Source: Dysgonomonas sp. 521
Lineage (GTDB): Bacteria > Bacteroidota > Bacteroidia > Bacteroidales > Dysgonomonadaceae
NCBI RefSeq assembly: GCF_010501055.1
Contig: NZ_QVMO01000025.1
Location: 1-47,347 of the forward strand
DNA length: 47,347 nucleotides
Direction of reading: 5' to 3'
A program made the translations under genes and the position numbers. Every line of letters begins with the position of its first letter. The first letter of the stretch is position 1. This document shows, in pieces, positions 7,854-20,950 of the stretch. Below the pieces are notes generated by a model. The model had not been told where the DNA came from, ran no database searches, and was given only the letters and a program-made list of their open reading frames with translations.

Positions 7854-10058
7854 TTATTTAATGTTAATAATTATTGAACTTTTGATGTCTGTCGAAGAAG
7901 CTGCACAGTGTAGCGTAAATTTATCTTTCTCTACTATCCATTCCTGTGCCTTGTCATCGAAATAGGCCAGATCTTTCACTGGGATGGCTATATCAACAGT
8001 TTTACTTTCGCCTGCCTTCAGGAATACCTTTTGGAAACCTTTCAGTTCTTTGGCCGGACGAGGCAACGATGGCTTCTGTTGTGAAGCATATACCTGTACA
8101 ACTTCAAACCCGTCTTTAGAGCCTTTATTTTGAAGAGGAACAGATACCTTGATTACATCCCCGTTAGTATATTCCTTTTGGTCGGTAACTGCTTTTCCGT
8201 ACTCAAAAGTGGTGTATGACAAACCGTAGCCGAATGGAAACAATGCGGGAATCTTTTTGGTATCGTGCCAGCGATAGCCTACCAGAATATCTTCCATATA
8301 CACCTGACGGATACTGTCGCCCGGATAAGACATCGTGCCAAATGACATGGCTCCGTTATCCTCCCAACGTTTTGGGATACTGAATGGTAATCTTCCCGAA
8401 GGATTTGCCTCTCCCGAAATCACATTGGCGGTAGCACTTCCTGTTTCCGAACCGAGATACCATGACTGCATGAGTGCCGGAATTTTATCCAACCACGGCA
8501 TGGCCACACCGTTTCCGCTGATAAGAATGATCCCCGTATTTTTATTTACTTTCAATAAATCGTCAATCAGTTCGTCTTGTCCGAAAGGTAGGCCATAGGA
8601 AAGGCGGTCACCCGACTCACAATCCTGATTGAAATTCTTATTCAATCCTCCAATGTAGAGTACCACATCTGCATCCTTAGCCAGAGCCAGAGCTTCACGT
8701 TTTAATGAATCGGCATTGTAGGGAGATGGCGTAGCAAATCCGTAAGATGTTGGCCCGGAGCCATATCCCATAGTGTAAAATATTTTATCGGCTCCATATT
8801 TTTCTATCAATCCCTCCAATGGAGTGATTTCTTTACTTACTTTTACATTCGATGACCCTCCGCCTGTGCTTAATCTGCGGGAGGCATTCTCACCGATAAC
8901 CACGATTTTATTATAACGTCCTTTTGGGATAGGGAAGAAGTTATTGTTGTTTTTCAATAATACAATACCTTGTTCACCCACTTCTCGCGCTACATCGTAG
9001 TGTTCTTTCGTAGTAAAGCTGCCATAAGGTTTGTTCCTGTCCATGTTGGTACGAAGGTTTAGACGTAATATCCGCCTGACCTTATCATCAAGACTAGAAA
9101 CAGGAAGCTGTCCGGCTTGTATTTTCTTCAAATAAGGATCTGCCAGATAATACCTGTTGAATGCAAATTTTTCACCTGTAGTAAGACCATCCGTCCATGT
9201 CCCCATTTCGATGTCAAGACCGTTGAGGGCGGCTTCGTCCGTATCGTGCGTACTTCCCCAGTCAGAAATCAATACACCATCGAACTGCCATTCTCCTTTG
9301 AGGATGTCGTTATTCAATCGTTTATTGTGCGTACAGTATTGCCCTCTGTATTTATTGTAAGAACCCATTATGGCCCATGCTTTTCCTTCGAGTATGCCGG
9401 CTTTAAATCCCGGCAGGTAGATTTCATACAATGCGCGGTCTGAAACCTCCACATCAATATGTCCTCGCCATGTTTCCTGATTGTTCAAGGCATAATGTTT
9501 GATGCAGGCAGCTACTCCGTTCTTCTGCACACCCTTTACATAGGCTGGTACCATTTTAGATACAAGGAAAGGGTCTTCGCCCATATATTCAAAGTTTCTG
9601 CCGTTGGCAGGAGTTCGATATATGTTAAATGCAGGACCTAACAATACATCTTTTTTTCTGTAGCGAGCCTCTTCTCCTATTGCTTCCCCATATTTATAGG
9701 ATAACTCCGGATTGAACGTTGCAGCCAGACAAGTCATGGCAGGGAAAGCCGTAGCAGCATCATTTGTCCATCCTGCGCTGTTCCAGCTATTCCATTCCAA
9801 CTCCTTGTTTACACCGTGAGGCCCGTCAGTCATCATTATTTCGGGAATACCCAACCGGGGAACACCGGGTGTGGTGAAATTGGACTGGGCGTGTATCATC
9901 GCTATTTTTTCTTCCAAAGTCATTCTCGACAAAGCGTCTTCTATACGTGCTTCCATTGACTTGGAGTCATCCAAATAGATGGGAGTTTGCTGACTTTGCG
10001 CTCCTGCATGTGCCATGAACAGGCTAATAAATAATATGTAGATAGATAATTTTTTCAT
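7854..10058 (-). CDS. GH3 beta-glucosidase (BglX-like)
   Basis: A periplasmic GH3 enzyme that releases glucose (or xylose) from the non-reducing end of beta-linked oligosaccharides. The 734 residues comprise a signal peptide (to about residue 20), the GH3 N-terminal barrel with MTDGPHGV (76-83) and KHYALNNQE (187-195), the catalytic nucleophile Asp266 in GVLISDWGSTHD, the GH3 C-terminal alpha/beta sandwich with GGLNKNFNQDCESGDR, and a C-terminal fibronectin III-like domain (about 645-725). The general acid is probably the glutamate in the latter segment (ESGDR), but GH3 acid/base positions vary. It lies 9 bases after the GH43 gene, so translation is probably coupled. Activity on xyloglucan-derived cello-oligosaccharides is inferred from context. 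Confidence 0.93.
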   Translation of the reverse strand: MKKLSIYILFISLFMAHAGAQSQQTPIYLDDSKSMEARIEDALSRMTLEEKIAMIHAQSNFTTPGVPRLGIPEIMMTDGPHGVNKELEWNSWNSAGWTNDAATAFPAMTCLAATFNPELSYKYGEAIGEEARYRKKDVLLGPAFNIYRTPANGRNFEYMGEDPFLVSKMVPAYVKGVQKNGVAACIKHYALNNQETWRGHIDVEVSDRALYEIYLPGFKAGILEGKAWAIMGSYNKYRGQYCTHNKRLNNDILKGEWQFDGVLISDWGSTHDTDEAALNGLDIEMGTWTDGLTTGEKFAFNRYYLADPYLKKIQAGQLPVSSLDDKVRRILRLNLRTNMDRNKPYGSFTTKEHYDVAREVGEQGIVLLKNNNNFFPIPKGRYNKIVVIGENASRRLSTGGGSSNVKVSKEITPLEGLIEKYGADKIFYTMGYGSGPTSYGFATPSPYNADSLKREALALAKDADVVLYIGGLNKNFNQDCESGDRLSYGLPFGQDELIDDLLKVNKNTGIILISGNGVAMPWLDKIPALMQSWYLGSETGSATANVISGEANPSGRLPFSIPKRWEDNGAMSFGTMSYPGDSIRQVYMEDILVGYRWHDTKKIPALFPFGYGLSYTTFEYGKAVTDQKEYTNGDVIKVSVPLQNKGSKDGFEVVQVYASQQKPSLPRPAKELKGFQKVFLKAGESKTVDIAIPVKDLAYFDDKAQEWIVEKDKFTLHCAASSTDIKSSIIINIK

Positions 10059-10067
10059 TTTTATATA

Positions 10068-14170
<4,103 letters not shown>

Positions 14171-14232
14171 CATATTTTCAGGTTTTTTCATGAGGATTTT
14201 TAGTTCATACATTACGGAATTTATCACCTTAC

Positions 14233-14240
14233 AAAGGTAG
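14233..14240 (-). promoter_or_regulatory. -7 box for the minus-strand GH2-GH43-GH3-esterase operon
   Basis: On the minus strand this reads TACCTTTG, a full match to TAnnTTTG. It is about 60 bases before the chosen GH2 start, leaving room for a normal leader. It supports a GH2 start downstream of roughly 14225 and argues against the open frame reaching 14302. Confidence 0.6.
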
Positions 14241-14390
14241 AATATACAATTTGCTTTGTTAGTCCCGTATGTTTTGTATGTGGATATCTTACAGAAAACC
14301 ACAAGGGAATTTTTGTTTCATAATAGAGGCGCTTTTGATAACATCCGCTTATCTAAAACATTTTCTACTGCACCAAGAGATTATTTATTT
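14241..14390. promoter_or_regulatory. Shared regulatory region between divergent GH operons
   Basis: 150 bases between two outward-facing -7 boxes, one driving four genes leftwards and the other driving three genes rightwards. It contains a repeated GTATG motif (GTATGTTTTGTATG at about 14267-14280) and AT-rich sequence. A common activator could bind here to switch both operons together. I found no confident operator. Confidence 0.4.
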
Positions 14391-14398
14391 TATTTTTG
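14391..14398 (+). promoter_or_regulatory. -7 box for the GH2-GH2-GH31 operon
   Basis: TATTTTTG matches TAnnTTTG and ends 40 bases before the ATG at 14439. This supports the start at 14439 and not the in-frame ATG at 14256, which lies upstream of the promoter. Confidence 0.6.
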
Positions 14399-14438
14399 TG
14401 ATATTAGTCTACATATTATCCTACATACCAAGTATATC

Positions 14439-17400
14439 ATGAAAAAAAAATCTTTATTACTCTTTTCTCTGTTTATGTATGTTACGCTATATGCCCAACA
14501 CAAATCTTTTCTTGAAGACCTATCCTATTATATAGAAAATCCAATCGTTTTTGAGGCAGGTCAGGAAGAAGCCCGTGCATATTACATTCCCAAGGAAAAT
14601 ATCTCTCTCAATGGGAAATGGAAATTCTTTTGGTGCGACACTCCCGAAGGTATCCCTGCCAATTTCTTCGAAGCAAACTATCCGGATAAAAAGTGGCAAG
14701 AGATAGACGTTCCTTCCAACTGGGAAACGCAGGGCTACGGCGATAAACTTTTCCGTAACGTAGCTGCTCCTTTCCACGCCAATCCGCCTCATGTACCCAA
14801 AGACTATAATCCGACAGGTCTTTACCGCCGCACCTTCAAAATCCCTGCCGATTGGGAAGGCGATAATCAAATTTTTCTTCGTTTCGAAAAAGTAGCTTCC
14901 GCCTCTTTTGTCTGGATAAACGGACAGCAAGTAGGGTATAATGAAGGAGCGCAGGAACCCTCCGAATACAATATCACTTCCTACCTGAAAGCCGGAGAAA
15001 ACACCCTTGCTGTTTGTGTGCTGAAATACTCCGATGGATATTATCTCGAAGGACAGGATTATTGGCGTTTAGCCGGCATATTCGATGACGTTTCGCTCTA
15101 TGCCGCTCCTACTGTCAGGATATTCGACTGGCAAGTGATTACCGATTTCGACAACAATTATACAGACTCCGAACTAGACGTCCGTGTAAAAGTGAAAGAT
15201 TACAAAAGTGTCTCAGCCAAAGGTTACCAGTTGAAAGCGCGCCTCACCGGTAAAGACGGTAGTACAGTGAAGGAATTTGCCGCCGCACCATTTGATATGA
15301 ATACACCCGATAAGATCATCCCCCTCCGTACCACTGTTGAGAAACCATCGAAATGGACTACCGAAACTCCTGAACTTTATACACTGCAACTCGAATTGTA
15401 CAATGCCGCAGGCAATCTTCAAGACCATGTAAATACAGTTATTGGGTTCAAAAAGGCCGAGATTAAAGACGGTGTTTTCCATCTCAATGGCGTACCTCTG
15501 AAAGTAAATGCCCAGAACTCGCACATGCAACACCCCGAATGGGGACATGTAGTAGATGAAGCCACTATACGACAGGATTTTGAATTATTGAAACAGTTCA
15601 ATTTCAACGCTGTACGCACATCGCACTATCCTCCTGTAAATAAATATCTCGAATTGGCTAACGAATATGGCCTGTATGTAATAGATGAAGTAGGTGACGA
15701 AGCCCACGCTACCGAGTGGCTCTCGGACAAACCCGAATATGAGGCTATGTACCGTGACCGTTGCCGTAAGATGGTGTTGCGCGACCGTAACTATCCCTGC
15801 ATACTCTTTTGGAGTGCCGGAAATGAAAGCGGCGAGGGCGAAAACATAACTCATGTAATAGACGAAGGTAAAAAGCTTGATGCTACCCGACACTGGATGT
15901 ATGGCGGCAATGCTTACTCTCATCCTGCGGAGGATATTATCGGGCCACGCTATCCTACCCCGATGGAGTTGGAAATACAAGTCGGATTAGGCCGGGATAA
16001 TGACCGCCGTCCCTCATTTATGGACGAATATCTGTCTGTAGCCGGTAATGGTGGAGGAGCATTAGACGATTACTGGGATGTTATCTACCGCCACCCCCGC
16101 CTCATGGGCGGAGCTATCTGGGACTTTGTGAGCCCCGGTCTGACGGAAAAAATTCGCAAGGTAGAAGACAGTTCTCCTTATCAAACTCCTGCTCACCTCA
16201 TGGGTAATGCACAGCTAGTTAAGGATAAAAAAAATACTGTTTTAGACCTTAACGGACACGACCAATGGGTAGAAGTTTATCGTTCCGACAACGTAGAACT
16301 AACAGGAAATACTTTAACGCTTACTTGCAAAGTCTATCCGCGTAAGCTCATTAGCAGTTGCGGCTCGTTCATCACCAAAGGAAACTATCAGTTCGGACTC
16401 CAGCAAAACGGAAAAGATAAACTGGAATTCTACCTCTATACAGACAAAAAGCATTCTATCTACGCTCCGCTTCCTGATAATTGGGAATATAACTGGCATC
16501 ATGTAGCTGCAATATACGACGGTAGCGAAATGGGCATTTATATTGATGGTGAAAAGAAAGCCTCGGCAAAAGTATCCGGCAATATCCGGAATTTTCCGTT
16601 TCCTGTTAATATTGGGCGCAATGCCGAAGCTCACGGACAAGAAACTTCAGTCTATATCTGCGATGCGCTAATGGATGAGGTAGGTATCTTTGATAAAGCC
16701 ATACAATCTGATTTCCGACCCGAAGAAGCTAATCTCTGGCTGGATTTTGAGAACGAAACAGACAACGGCACATTTTACAGCTACGGCATAGGTGCGCGTA
16801 CTTACGGAAGCATCTGGCCGGATAGAACCATTCAGCCCGAAATGTGGCAGATGAAAAAGAGCGTTCAGCCGCTGTCTTTCTCAATGGTCGATGCAGAGAA
16901 CGGTGTTCTCGAAATCTGGAACCGCAATCATTTTACGGATGCTTCGCAGTATGATATCCGGTTAGAACTGATGGAAGATGATAGAATAATCCAATCCGGA
17001 ACCATAAACCTTCCCATTGCCCCATTGAGGCGCGAGCAAGTAGAAATCCCCTACCGAAAGCCCGCCATCGTCCCCGGCAAAGAATACAGAATAGTGGTGC
17101 GCTCCTTCCTGAAGAAAGACGAACTATGGGCCAAAGCCGGACACGAAGTAGCATGGGATGAATTCAATCTACCCTGGAAAGCATCTGCCCCCGAAGTCAA
17201 ACAAAACAGCACCTCCGCCCACATGGAAATACCGGACAGCACGAGCCAAACCTCCCCGCACGACCTTGTCGTTACCGGTGCAGATTTCCGCTATACGTTC
17301 AGTCATCAGAATGCATTATTTACCTCTCTTATATATAAAGGAGTAGAGCTACTGAAATCCCCCATCCGCCTAAACCTTTGGCGTGCCCCGCTTGCCAACG

Positions 17401-18182
17401 AGCTTGATAACTGGAATGCCTGGAATGCGGCCATGCCCTACTGGAAAAAAGGCTATGGCTACACCTTGGCCACCGAAATGTATTCCACAGGCATCGACAA
17501 CCTCACCCTATACCCACTATCATTCTTCGCCGAGGAAGTGCATGGCAAGGTGCATATTAAAATTGTCAACGCCGAGCTTACCAACACAGGCGGGAAAGAG
17601 AAAAAAGACCTCTATATCGAAGGTGTGCAGTGTAACGGTATACTCAATACATACGAATACATTATACACGGTGATGGAACTATTGAAATCTCCCACAACC
17701 TGAAGCCGGAAGGCAAAATGCCGCTTTGGTTTCCTCGTGTGGGGCTTACCCTCACTGTAAACGATGCCCTCAATCATGTAGAATGGTATGGTCGCGGTCC
17801 ACAGGAAAACTACCCCGACCGGAAAACAGGATACCGCACAGGCATTTACGCCAATACTGTAGATGGATTGTACGAACCCTACCTCATGCCACAGGATTAT
17901 GGACTACGAACCGATATCCGGTGGGTGCGCCTGACGAATGATAACGGAACAGGCCTGCAATTCGAAATGAACGAACTATTCAATTTCAACGTCTATCCTT
18001 ACAGTACAGAGAATCTGACGAAAGCCATGTATACCTACCAACTGCAAAAGCAGGATGGAATTACTGTAAATCTGGACTATGCCACTACCGGAGTAGGATG
18101 TACGGCTCGTGGAGTGTTCCCATCGTATCGGGCACAGGTACAGGAATATAACAGAACGATAACAATCAGACCCATAAAATAG
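14439..18182 (+). CDS. GH2 beta-galactosidase (LacZ type) with inserted LamG domain
   Basis: A 1247-residue exported enzyme. The frame stays open for 61 codons upstream, but only the ATG at 14439 gives a signal peptide (cleavage near LYAQ). Domains: jelly-roll (about 50-225), Ig-like (230-335), TIM barrel (340-580) with acid/base Glu463 in FWSAGNESGEG and nucleophile Glu530 in PSFMDEYLSV, then a concanavalin/LamG module (about 597-757; WHHVAAIYDG and MGIYIDGEKKA are typical), then the LacZ Ig-like and small-chain C-terminal domains (about 810-1245; WYGRGPQENYPDR near 1126). The LamG module interrupts the normal GH2 order and may bind polysaccharide. The usual VNRHEHHP motif is replaced by AQNSHMQHPEWG, marking a divergent subgroup whose substrate may not be simple lactose-like galactosides. 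First gene of its operon; the next start is 5 bases downstream. Confidence 0.92.
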   Translation: MKKKSLLLFSLFMYVTLYAQHKSFLEDLSYYIENPIVFEAGQEEARAYYIPKENISLNGKWKFFWCDTPEGIPANFFEANYPDKKWQEIDVPSNWETQGYGDKLFRNVAAPFHANPPHVPKDYNPTGLYRRTFKIPADWEGDNQIFLRFEKVASASFVWINGQQVGYNEGAQEPSEYNITSYLKAGENTLAVCVLKYSDGYYLEGQDYWRLAGIFDDVSLYAAPTVRIFDWQVITDFDNNYTDSELDVRVKVKDYKSVSAKGYQLKARLTGKDGSTVKEFAAAPFDMNTPDKIIPLRTTVEKPSKWTTETPELYTLQLELYNAAGNLQDHVNTVIGFKKAEIKDGVFHLNGVPLKVNAQNSHMQHPEWGHVVDEATIRQDFELLKQFNFNAVRTSHYPPVNKYLELANEYGLYVIDEVGDEAHATEWLSDKPEYEAMYRDRCRKMVLRDRNYPCILFWSAGNESGEGENITHVIDEGKKLDATRHWMYGGNAYSHPAEDIIGPRYPTPMELEIQVGLGRDNDRRPSFMDEYLSVAGNGGGALDDYWDVIYRHPRLMGGAIWDFVSPGLTEKIRKVEDSSPYQTPAHLMGNAQLVKDKKNTVLDLNGHDQWVEVYRSDNVELTGNTLTLTCKVYPRKLISSCGSFITKGNYQFGLQQNGKDKLEFYLYTDKKHSIYAPLPDNWEYNWHHVAAIYDGSEMGIYIDGEKKASAKVSGNIRNFPFPVNIGRNAEAHGQETSVYICDALMDEVGIFDKAIQSDFRPEEANLWLDFENETDNGTFYSYGIGARTYGSIWPDRTIQPEMWQMKKSVQPLSFSMVDAENGVLEIWNRNHFTDASQYDIRLELMEDDRIIQSGTINLPIAPLRREQVEIPYRKPAIVPGKEYRIVVRSFLKKDELWAKAGHEVAWDEFNLPWKASAPEVKQNSTSAHMEIPDSTSQTSPHDLVVTGADFRYTFSHQNALFTSLIYKGVELLKSPIRLNLWRAPLANELDNWNAWNAAMPYWKKGYGYTLATEMYSTGIDNLTLYPLSFFAEEVHGKVHIKIVNAELTNTGGKEKKDLYIEGVQCNGILNTYEYIIHGDGTIEISHNLKPEGKMPLWFPRVGLTLTVNDALNHVEWYGRGPQENYPDRKTGYRTGIYANTVDGLYEPYLMPQDYGLRTDIRWVRLTNDNGTGLQFEMNELFNFNVYPYSTENLTKAMYTYQLQKQDGITVNLDYATTGVGCTARGVFPSYRAQVQEYNRTITIRPIK

Positions 18183-18187
18183 AAACT

Positions 18188-20920
18188 ATGAAGAAACTCC
18201 TTTTTATCACTTTCATCCTAGCTGCACAGTTGCTCTGTGCGCAGGAAACCGTTCGACATTATCTTTCGGGTACAGATAAGGATAACACCGAAAAATGGGA
18301 TTTCAGGATTACTTCTGGTCGAAATAGTAACCACTGGACGAAAATTCCTGTACCCTCCTGTTGGGAAACTCAGGGCTTTGGCACTTTTTATTACGGCTGG
18401 GAAGAACCCGAAACCTCGGACGAAACAGGCTACTACCGATATTCATTTAAGGCAGATAAAGCCTGGCAAGGACAGAACGTCCAAATTGTATTTGAAGGTT
18501 CTATGACCGACACCGAGGTTAAGATTAACGGCAATCTTGCCGGAGAAGTTCACGAAGGAGGCTTCTACCAGTTCAGTTATGACATCAGCCATCTGCTGTA
18601 TTATGGAGAGAAAAACCTGCTTGAGGTAAAAGTAGCCAAGCGTCCTGCAAACAAAACTATTTATAATGCTGAACGCCAAACCGACTTCTGGCTCTTCGGA
18701 GGTATTTATCGCCCTGTCTTTTTAGAGGTAAAGCCCCCGCAGCATATACAGTCTGTCGCTATTGATGCCCGTATGGATGGCAGTATAGCTGTTCGCCCGT
18801 ACCTGTCTGCCGATAACGAATCTGCTCAGATTTCCATGTACGTAGAAAAACTAGATGGCACACGTGTTTCGGATGTTATCGTTGCTCCTGCCGGAGAAGA
18901 CCTCCGCACAAAAATAGACAATGTAATCCTCTGGAATCAGGAGAAACCCTACCTCTATCGGGTAGTGACTGAATTAAAAAAAGATGATAGACTTATCCAC
19001 CGTGTCAGTGAGAAAATCGGTTTTCGCACTGTAGAATTCCGTGAGAATGACGGTTTCTACCTTAATGGCGAACGTATTATCTTCAAAGGTGTAAACCGCC
19101 ACTGCTTCTGGCCTGAAAGCGGACGAACCCTTTCCCGAAAAATTTCGTTGGATGATGCTCTGCTCATCAAAAGTATGAACATGAATGCCGTGCGCATGGC
19201 TCATTATCCGCCTGATAAAGATTTTCTGGAAATCTGTGACTCATTGGGATTACTTGTTATCAATGAACTTTGCAGTTGGCAAAAAAAATATGATACCCCC
19301 ACGGCACGCCGTCTGGTAAAATCGATGGTAGAGCGCGACCGTAACCATCCTTCCATTATACTTTGGGCAAATGGCAACGAGGGTGGCTGGAATACAGACG
19401 TAGATGATGACTACCTCATCTACGACCTCCAGCAACGTTTTGTGATGCACCCCTGGGAACGTTTTCGGGGAACGGATACTAAGCATTATCCCGATTACAA
19501 CTACGTGGTTAATTCCACTATTTATGATAGTGACGTTTATTTTCCCACCGAATTTATGCACGGTCTTTTCGATGGGGGGAATGCAGCTTCTCTGCGCGAC
19601 TTCTGGGATGTTATGATGAAACACCGCGCACCAGCCGGAGGCTTTCTTTGGGCTCTGCTTGATGAAGGCGTTGTTCGCAATGACCAAAACGGTCGTATTG
19701 ACTGTAAAGGTGATTTAGCTCCCGACGGCATCGTAGGTCCTTATCGTGAAAAAGAAGGAAGCTACTATGCTATCAAAGAAATATGGTCGCCCGTGCAAGT
19801 GCTCAATCGTACTATTCCCGAAGGTTGGGACGGTAATTTATTAATTGAAAACCAATACATGTTTACAAATCTTGAGGACTGTACATTCTCGTATCGCCTG
19901 TCTGATATAGAATCTTCTAATGATGGAAGTTTCACTGAGAAGGTGGCGACAGAAGCTAAGCTTTCTCCTCAATTTTTGAAGCCTGGAGAGCGGAAAAAGG
20001 TAGCTTTAAACTTACCCAAAAATTGGAAGCAACATGATATTTTATCGTTCACCGCAACCGACCCGCAGGGCTATGAGATTTATACATGGAGCTGGCCAAT
20101 CGGTAAAGCGGATAAGATAAAAGATAAATTATTGTCAACTTCCATTGATGGACAAATCGCCGCCGAAGAAGACAATACCCATTTGTATATAACCCATGCC
20201 GGAAATCGTATGGTATTTAGCAAAAGTACCGGACTCCTCGAAAAAGTGGAGACTCCAAGCGGACAAATCTCCCTGCACGGAGGCCCTGTTATCGTTACCT
20301 CCACCAATGCCTTGAAAGAGCTGAAACATTACCGGGAAGGTGATACCTACATTGTAGAACCATTGTATGAAGACAGTCAATGGGTAAGATGGATATTTGC
20401 TCCTAACGAACCTCCCCGTTTCGATTATACTTTTCACGTAAAAGGAGAAGTCGACTATTTCGGTATCGGTCTCAATTACCCAGAAGAGAAAATAAAAGCA
20501 ATGGAATGGATAGGCGAAGGTCCTTATCGCGTGTGGAAAAACCGGATGGAAGGAACCCGTTTTGGTCGTTGGTACAAAGATTATAATAACACCGTTACAG
20601 GTGAATCGTGGAATTATCCGGAGTTTAAGGGTTACCATGCCGATTGTCGGGCTGTGGCATTACATACGAACGAAGGAACTTTCAGCATGATACCTTCCAA
20701 TTCGAATCTATTTTTTCAGATGCTAAAAGCCGAACGTGCAGAAGGAGCCGGAAACGACAACACTGCACCTGCATTCCCTGAAACCAATATCGGATTTATG
20801 CACGCTATACCTGCCATTGGCACTAAGTTTCAGAAACCGGAACAGTTAGGACCTTCAGGCCAAAAGAATATGCAACTGAACTGGGTTCCTGTTAAAGGTA
20901 GCTTATGGTTTATATTTTAA
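18188..20920 (+). CDS. GH2 glycoside hydrolase, divergent subgroup
   Basis: A 910-residue exported GH2 protein with a signal peptide ending at LLCAQ. Sugar-binding jelly-roll about 30-183, Ig-like 185-285, and TIM barrel 290-560. The acid/base is Glu398 in LWANGNEGGWNTD, and the nucleophile is probably Glu455 in VYFPTEFMHGLFDGG. The C-terminal 300 residues form Ig-like and galactose-mutarotase-like folds. The first N-terminal strands are short compared with LacZ. The motif around the acid/base (GNEGGW) differs from classical LacZ (GNESGHG), so beta-galactosidase activity is less certain. It may be an exo-beta-glycosidase for another residue. Five bases separate it from the preceding GH2 gene, indicating translational coupling. 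Confidence 0.88.
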   Translation: MKKLLFITFILAAQLLCAQETVRHYLSGTDKDNTEKWDFRITSGRNSNHWTKIPVPSCWETQGFGTFYYGWEEPETSDETGYYRYSFKADKAWQGQNVQIVFEGSMTDTEVKINGNLAGEVHEGGFYQFSYDISHLLYYGEKNLLEVKVAKRPANKTIYNAERQTDFWLFGGIYRPVFLEVKPPQHIQSVAIDARMDGSIAVRPYLSADNESAQISMYVEKLDGTRVSDVIVAPAGEDLRTKIDNVILWNQEKPYLYRVVTELKKDDRLIHRVSEKIGFRTVEFRENDGFYLNGERIIFKGVNRHCFWPESGRTLSRKISLDDALLIKSMNMNAVRMAHYPPDKDFLEICDSLGLLVINELCSWQKKYDTPTARRLVKSMVERDRNHPSIILWANGNEGGWNTDVDDDYLIYDLQQRFVMHPWERFRGTDTKHYPDYNYVVNSTIYDSDVYFPTEFMHGLFDGGNAASLRDFWDVMMKHRAPAGGFLWALLDEGVVRNDQNGRIDCKGDLAPDGIVGPYREKEGSYYAIKEIWSPVQVLNRTIPEGWDGNLLIENQYMFTNLEDCTFSYRLSDIESSNDGSFTEKVATEAKLSPQFLKPGERKKVALNLPKNWKQHDILSFTATDPQGYEIYTWSWPIGKADKIKDKLLSTSIDGQIAAEEDNTHLYITHAGNRMVFSKSTGLLEKVETPSGQISLHGGPVIVTSTNALKELKHYREGDTYIVEPLYEDSQWVRWIFAPNEPPRFDYTFHVKGEVDYFGIGLNYPEEKIKAMEWIGEGPYRVWKNRMEGTRFGRWYKDYNNTVTGESWNYPEFKGYHADCRAVALHTNEGTFSMIPSNSNLFFQMLKAERAEGAGNDNTAPAFPETNIGFMHAIPAIGTKFQKPEQLGPSGQKNMQLNWVPVKGSLWFIF

Positions 20921-20950
20921 GCCGAATTTATAAATTTTATCAAAATAATC

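Noticed and set aside
14174..14302. Long N-terminal extension of the minus-strand GH2
   Set aside because: It would start before the -7 box at 14233-14240 and push the lipobox cysteine to about residue 66.
14256..14438. 61-codon in-frame N-terminal extension of the LamG-containing GH2
   Set aside because: It lies mostly upstream of the -7 box at 14391 and would bury the signal peptide inside the protein.
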